Shown: one piece after another, positions 61,691 to 64,000 of the stretch
Layout of the letters: each line of letters opens with the position of its first letter
Position numbering within the stretch: position 1 is the stretch's first letter
Source: Rhizomys pruinosus
Lineage: Eukaryota > Chordata > Mammalia > Rodentia > Spalacidae
Assembly (NCBI GenBank): GCA_009823505.1
Contig: VZQC01005680.1
Location: forward strand, 4,026,689-4,090,688
DNA: 64,000 nt
Direction: 5' to 3'
Made by a program: the position numbers and the translations under genes
Notes under the pieces: generated by a model
The model's input: the letters and a program-made list of their open reading frames with translations, nothing else
Told to the model about the DNA's origin: nothing
The model's database searches: none

Positions 61691-62704
61691 GGCATTCCGA
61701 TTTATTTTAAAACAGTTTGCCCTACTGGGAGAGGAAAAGTCTGTTATTTCTGGTAAGCACTGGGTGCTGTGACTCAGATCACACATAAACTTCTGCTACA
61801 GATTTGTAGGATGGGCTTTTCCAGTTGCCTGGGGTCTACCTACTCTATCTTTCACTCCACTTTCCTTAAAAAGGATTAATCACTGCTCAAAGCAGGAAAT
61901 GGGATTTGAAATGCCAGTGATTCTTTGTGGGCTAGTTCTTTCTGCTCACCACCCCCACCTCCATTTCTTTGTGTCTAGAAAAAAATACACCAGAGAGTTA
62001 GGAGTTGGACAGTTTTTCGGAGAATGGAATACTGTAACAAATTAAAGAGATAGAAGACAGACTTGCACAATACAGGTGGCTTATAGCACTTGCTCCTTTT
62101 TGAATGTCCTTGTTCCAATTAATACTGTCTCTAGCCCTAAGGTAAGATTTTAAAGCAGGTAATAAGATCCCCCAAATCCCACTGTTTTGAAAGAATCCTT
62201 ATTGTCTAATTCTTTTTTACTTTGAGTAACAATTTCAAGGGATTTCAAAGCCAAATTTCTGGAAATTCTGGACTCCCCTTCTCCCTGGGAGATAAGTCAA
62301 AATAATTGATTCTTCGGGGTTCTTAATTGGTCAGGAATACTAACCAAATCCTCAAAAGACTGAGACCCATTTGTTAAAAAAGAGCTGAAGGCAGAGTTGG
62401 GATTTGAATCAAGAGGGGGAAAATGACAGGGTTATCTTTGTCTACAGTGAACGTTTCAAACAGACCCTGGGCATATTAGCAGATTACTTCTTAAAGTCCG
62501 TGGTATTGTGAAGCTGGAAAGTAGGGAGGGTATTTAAAGCTCTGATATTGTCTTCACAGCCACTGGATCCCACATTGTTCTCAAATGAGATTTTCTGAAG
62601 TTCAAGTGCTTACACTTCACACAGTGATGAGGAGTCCTTCATTCATTCTAGAGAGGAGCTGACTAGATGCAGAATGGTACACAAAGAATGAGCATATCAC
62701 ATTG
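61691..62704. other. Repeat-free island (candidate conserved non-coding element)
   Basis: About 1 kb without recognisable repeats. Contains AAAAAGGATTAATCACTGC (paired/bicoid-type GGATTA core) at about 61869-61886 and GATAAGTCAAAATAATTGATT. No coding signal. Confidence 0.38.
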
Positions 62705-62706
62705 AT

Positions 62707-62928
62707 GGTTATTGTTTGTGTGACACAGGCTCTCATATAGTCTAGACTGGCCTCAAATTCCCTACATAGATGTGACGGTGACCTCAAACTTCTGATCTTC
62801 TTGCTTCTACTTCCCTGGGGTGGGAATGACAGGCATGCACCACCTTGTCCAGGTCATGCTGGAGATAAAACCCAGGGCTTCCTAGATGCTGGGCAAGTAC
62901 TTTACCAAGGGAGCTACACTCCCCAGTC
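62707..62928 (-). repeat. ID-B1 composite SINE (B4-like)
   Basis: On the minus strand: ID-like head GGGGAGTGTAGCTCCCTTGG..AGGAAGCCCTGGGTTTTATC, then B1-like ACAAGGTGGTGCATGCCTG..GAGGTCACCGTCACATC. Confidence 0.8.
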
Positions 62929-63022
62929 TGTATATTCATTCTTAAGTCTAAATAATATAACAGATGAAAGGAAATCTCATGAGTAAACCATGTTTATGCT
63001 TATTTTCAAAAACCCTCAAAGA

Positions 63023-63250
63023 TGGGCTGGAGAGATACTCAGAAGTTAAGAGTGCTTCCTGTTCATATAGGGGGCCCACTTTTGTTCCCAGCATGCACAT
63101 GGCAGATAACAACCACCTGTAACTCCAATTCCAGAAGATATCATACCCACTTCTGGCCTTCACGGGCACCAGACACACATATGGTGCCCATACATACATG
63201 CAGGCAAACTCTCATATACGTAAAACAAATCTTTTTTTTTTTAAAGAAAA
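63023..63250 (+). repeat. B2 SINE
   Basis: GGGCTGGAGAGATACTCAG, CTGTAACTCCAATTCCAG, CCACTTCTGGCCTTCACGGG and a terminal T/A-rich run. No 17-bp duplication. Confidence 0.86.
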
Positions 63251-63329
63251 GAAATCCAAAGATCATGGGGTTTGATATTTAAGTAAAGATTCAGTTGAAA
63301 TATGAAGGTTCACATTTCTGATATAAATA

Positions 63330-63720
63330 AAGTAAGCTGGCACAGGCCTGGTACCCAGCTGCTCAGGAGGCTAAGCAGGAAAATTGTATGTTTAAGACTT
63401 GGTTGGGCAGTAGGGTAACTTCCAATAGGGTCTGGGCAACATAGACTATAGCTAACAATAAAAAGCAAAAAGAAGACAGAAATGTAGTTGAGTGCTAGAG
63501 CACCTGCCTAGAATCTCCCAGTGAGGGGCTGGGGTATGGCTCAGTAGTAGAGCACCTGCCTAGAATCTCCCAATGAGGGGCTGGGGGTATGGCTCAGTGG
63601 TAGAACACCTGCCTAGAATCTCCCAGTGAGGGGTTGGAGGGTGTGGCTCAATGGTAGAGCATTTGCCTTGCATGCACTAGGCTGTGGGTTCATTACCCAC
63701 CTCTGTAATATATACATGAA
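63330..63720 (+). repeat. B1-like segment plus ID-derived tandem array 3
   Basis: 7SL-like part at 63335-63440 (CCTGGTACCCAGCTGCTCAGG, GGGTCTGGGCAACATAGAC), an A-rich linker (63455-63480), then about 3.5 ID-derived monomers of 52-54 bp (63485-63660) that finish in a longer ID unit with B-box text GGGTTCATTACCCACC. Confidence 0.85.
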
Positions 63721-64000
63721 AAAGTATTACACATTCAAATGGAATAGTGGCTTCAGTGATTCAGGTAATACATGTATCGCAGGCAATAGCATCAGCTGCC
63801 TACCCCAAAGCATTGTCTCTTTTAGTAGACTTGATCCTGTTTCTATAATACACATGCTGCTAGTCCAGTGACAGCAATCTTGTTCTTATTGGTGAGTGAT
63901 TTAGGAATGGAATTATATCACAATACTGATAATCAAGAACTGAGAAAGAAAAACAACAGAGAACTCTGGGAAATGCCTCCTTGCTCTTAAGAGGAGACCC
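63721..64000. other. No feature recognised
   Basis: AT-rich, unassigned sequence to the window end. Confidence 0.4.

Overview
The window looks like non-coding, repeat-dense nuclear DNA from a muroid rodent. The evidence is dozens of B1 (7SL-derived), B2/B3 and B4/RSINE-type (tRNA-derived or tRNA/7SL composite) and ID (tRNA-Ala-like) SINEs, many URR1-type hAT-Charlie MITEs, rodent L1 3' ends, LTR fragments and long CA/CT/GA/GATA microsatellites. The most recent B2 copies carry a diagnostic 17-bp internal duplication that I do not associate with mouse or rat, so a cricetid or other non-murine muroid is plausible, but the species cannot be fixed by reading alone. I found no convincing protein-coding exon. 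The open reading frames are translations of SINEs, MITEs and simple repeats, plus a few short isolated frames without recognisable domains. Family names were assigned by recognition, not by a database search, so boundaries are generally good to about 5-20 bases. Strand is given for SINEs; for hAT MITEs it is left open.

Layout. 1-2.15 kb: part of a tandem of a ~1.69 kb unit (URR1-like end plus ~1.2 kb internal sequence). 2.1-9.7 kb: SINEs, an LTR-like block, two URR1 copies head to tail, and two members of one LTR family. 10-20 kb: MITEs, SINEs, a 546-base homopyrimidine tract inside a MITE, and a repeat-free AT-rich island at 15.6-15.9 kb. 20-29 kb: SINE clusters, a 23-bp minisatellite next to an ambiguous base and an ID-derived tandem array, then a 53-bp minisatellite inside a hAT element. 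29-31.2 kb: the longest repeat-poor stretch, a candidate conserved non-coding block. 31-49 kb: nested MITEs and SINEs, a B2-B1 chimeric SINE, a third LTR copy, and two copies of an unusual ~0.5 kb repeat that begins with 5S-rRNA-like sequence and carries a tRNA-like module. 49-58 kb: SINE-rich, including five B2/B3 copies in a row. 58-64 kb: two repeat-poor islands, a solo LTR inside a MITE, and a third ID-derived array.

Most worth following up: (1) the 5S-headed composite repeat, whose second copy sits inside a split B1; (2) three tandem arrays of a deleted ID monomer, two of them directly attached to a 7SL-like segment; (3) a B2-B1 chimeric SINE with one set of target-site duplications; (4) a CCAAT/CRE/TATA cluster at 44.43-44.46 kb followed by a splice-donor match; (5) the repeat-free islands. 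There is no operon, CRISPR array, integron or similar prokaryotic system.
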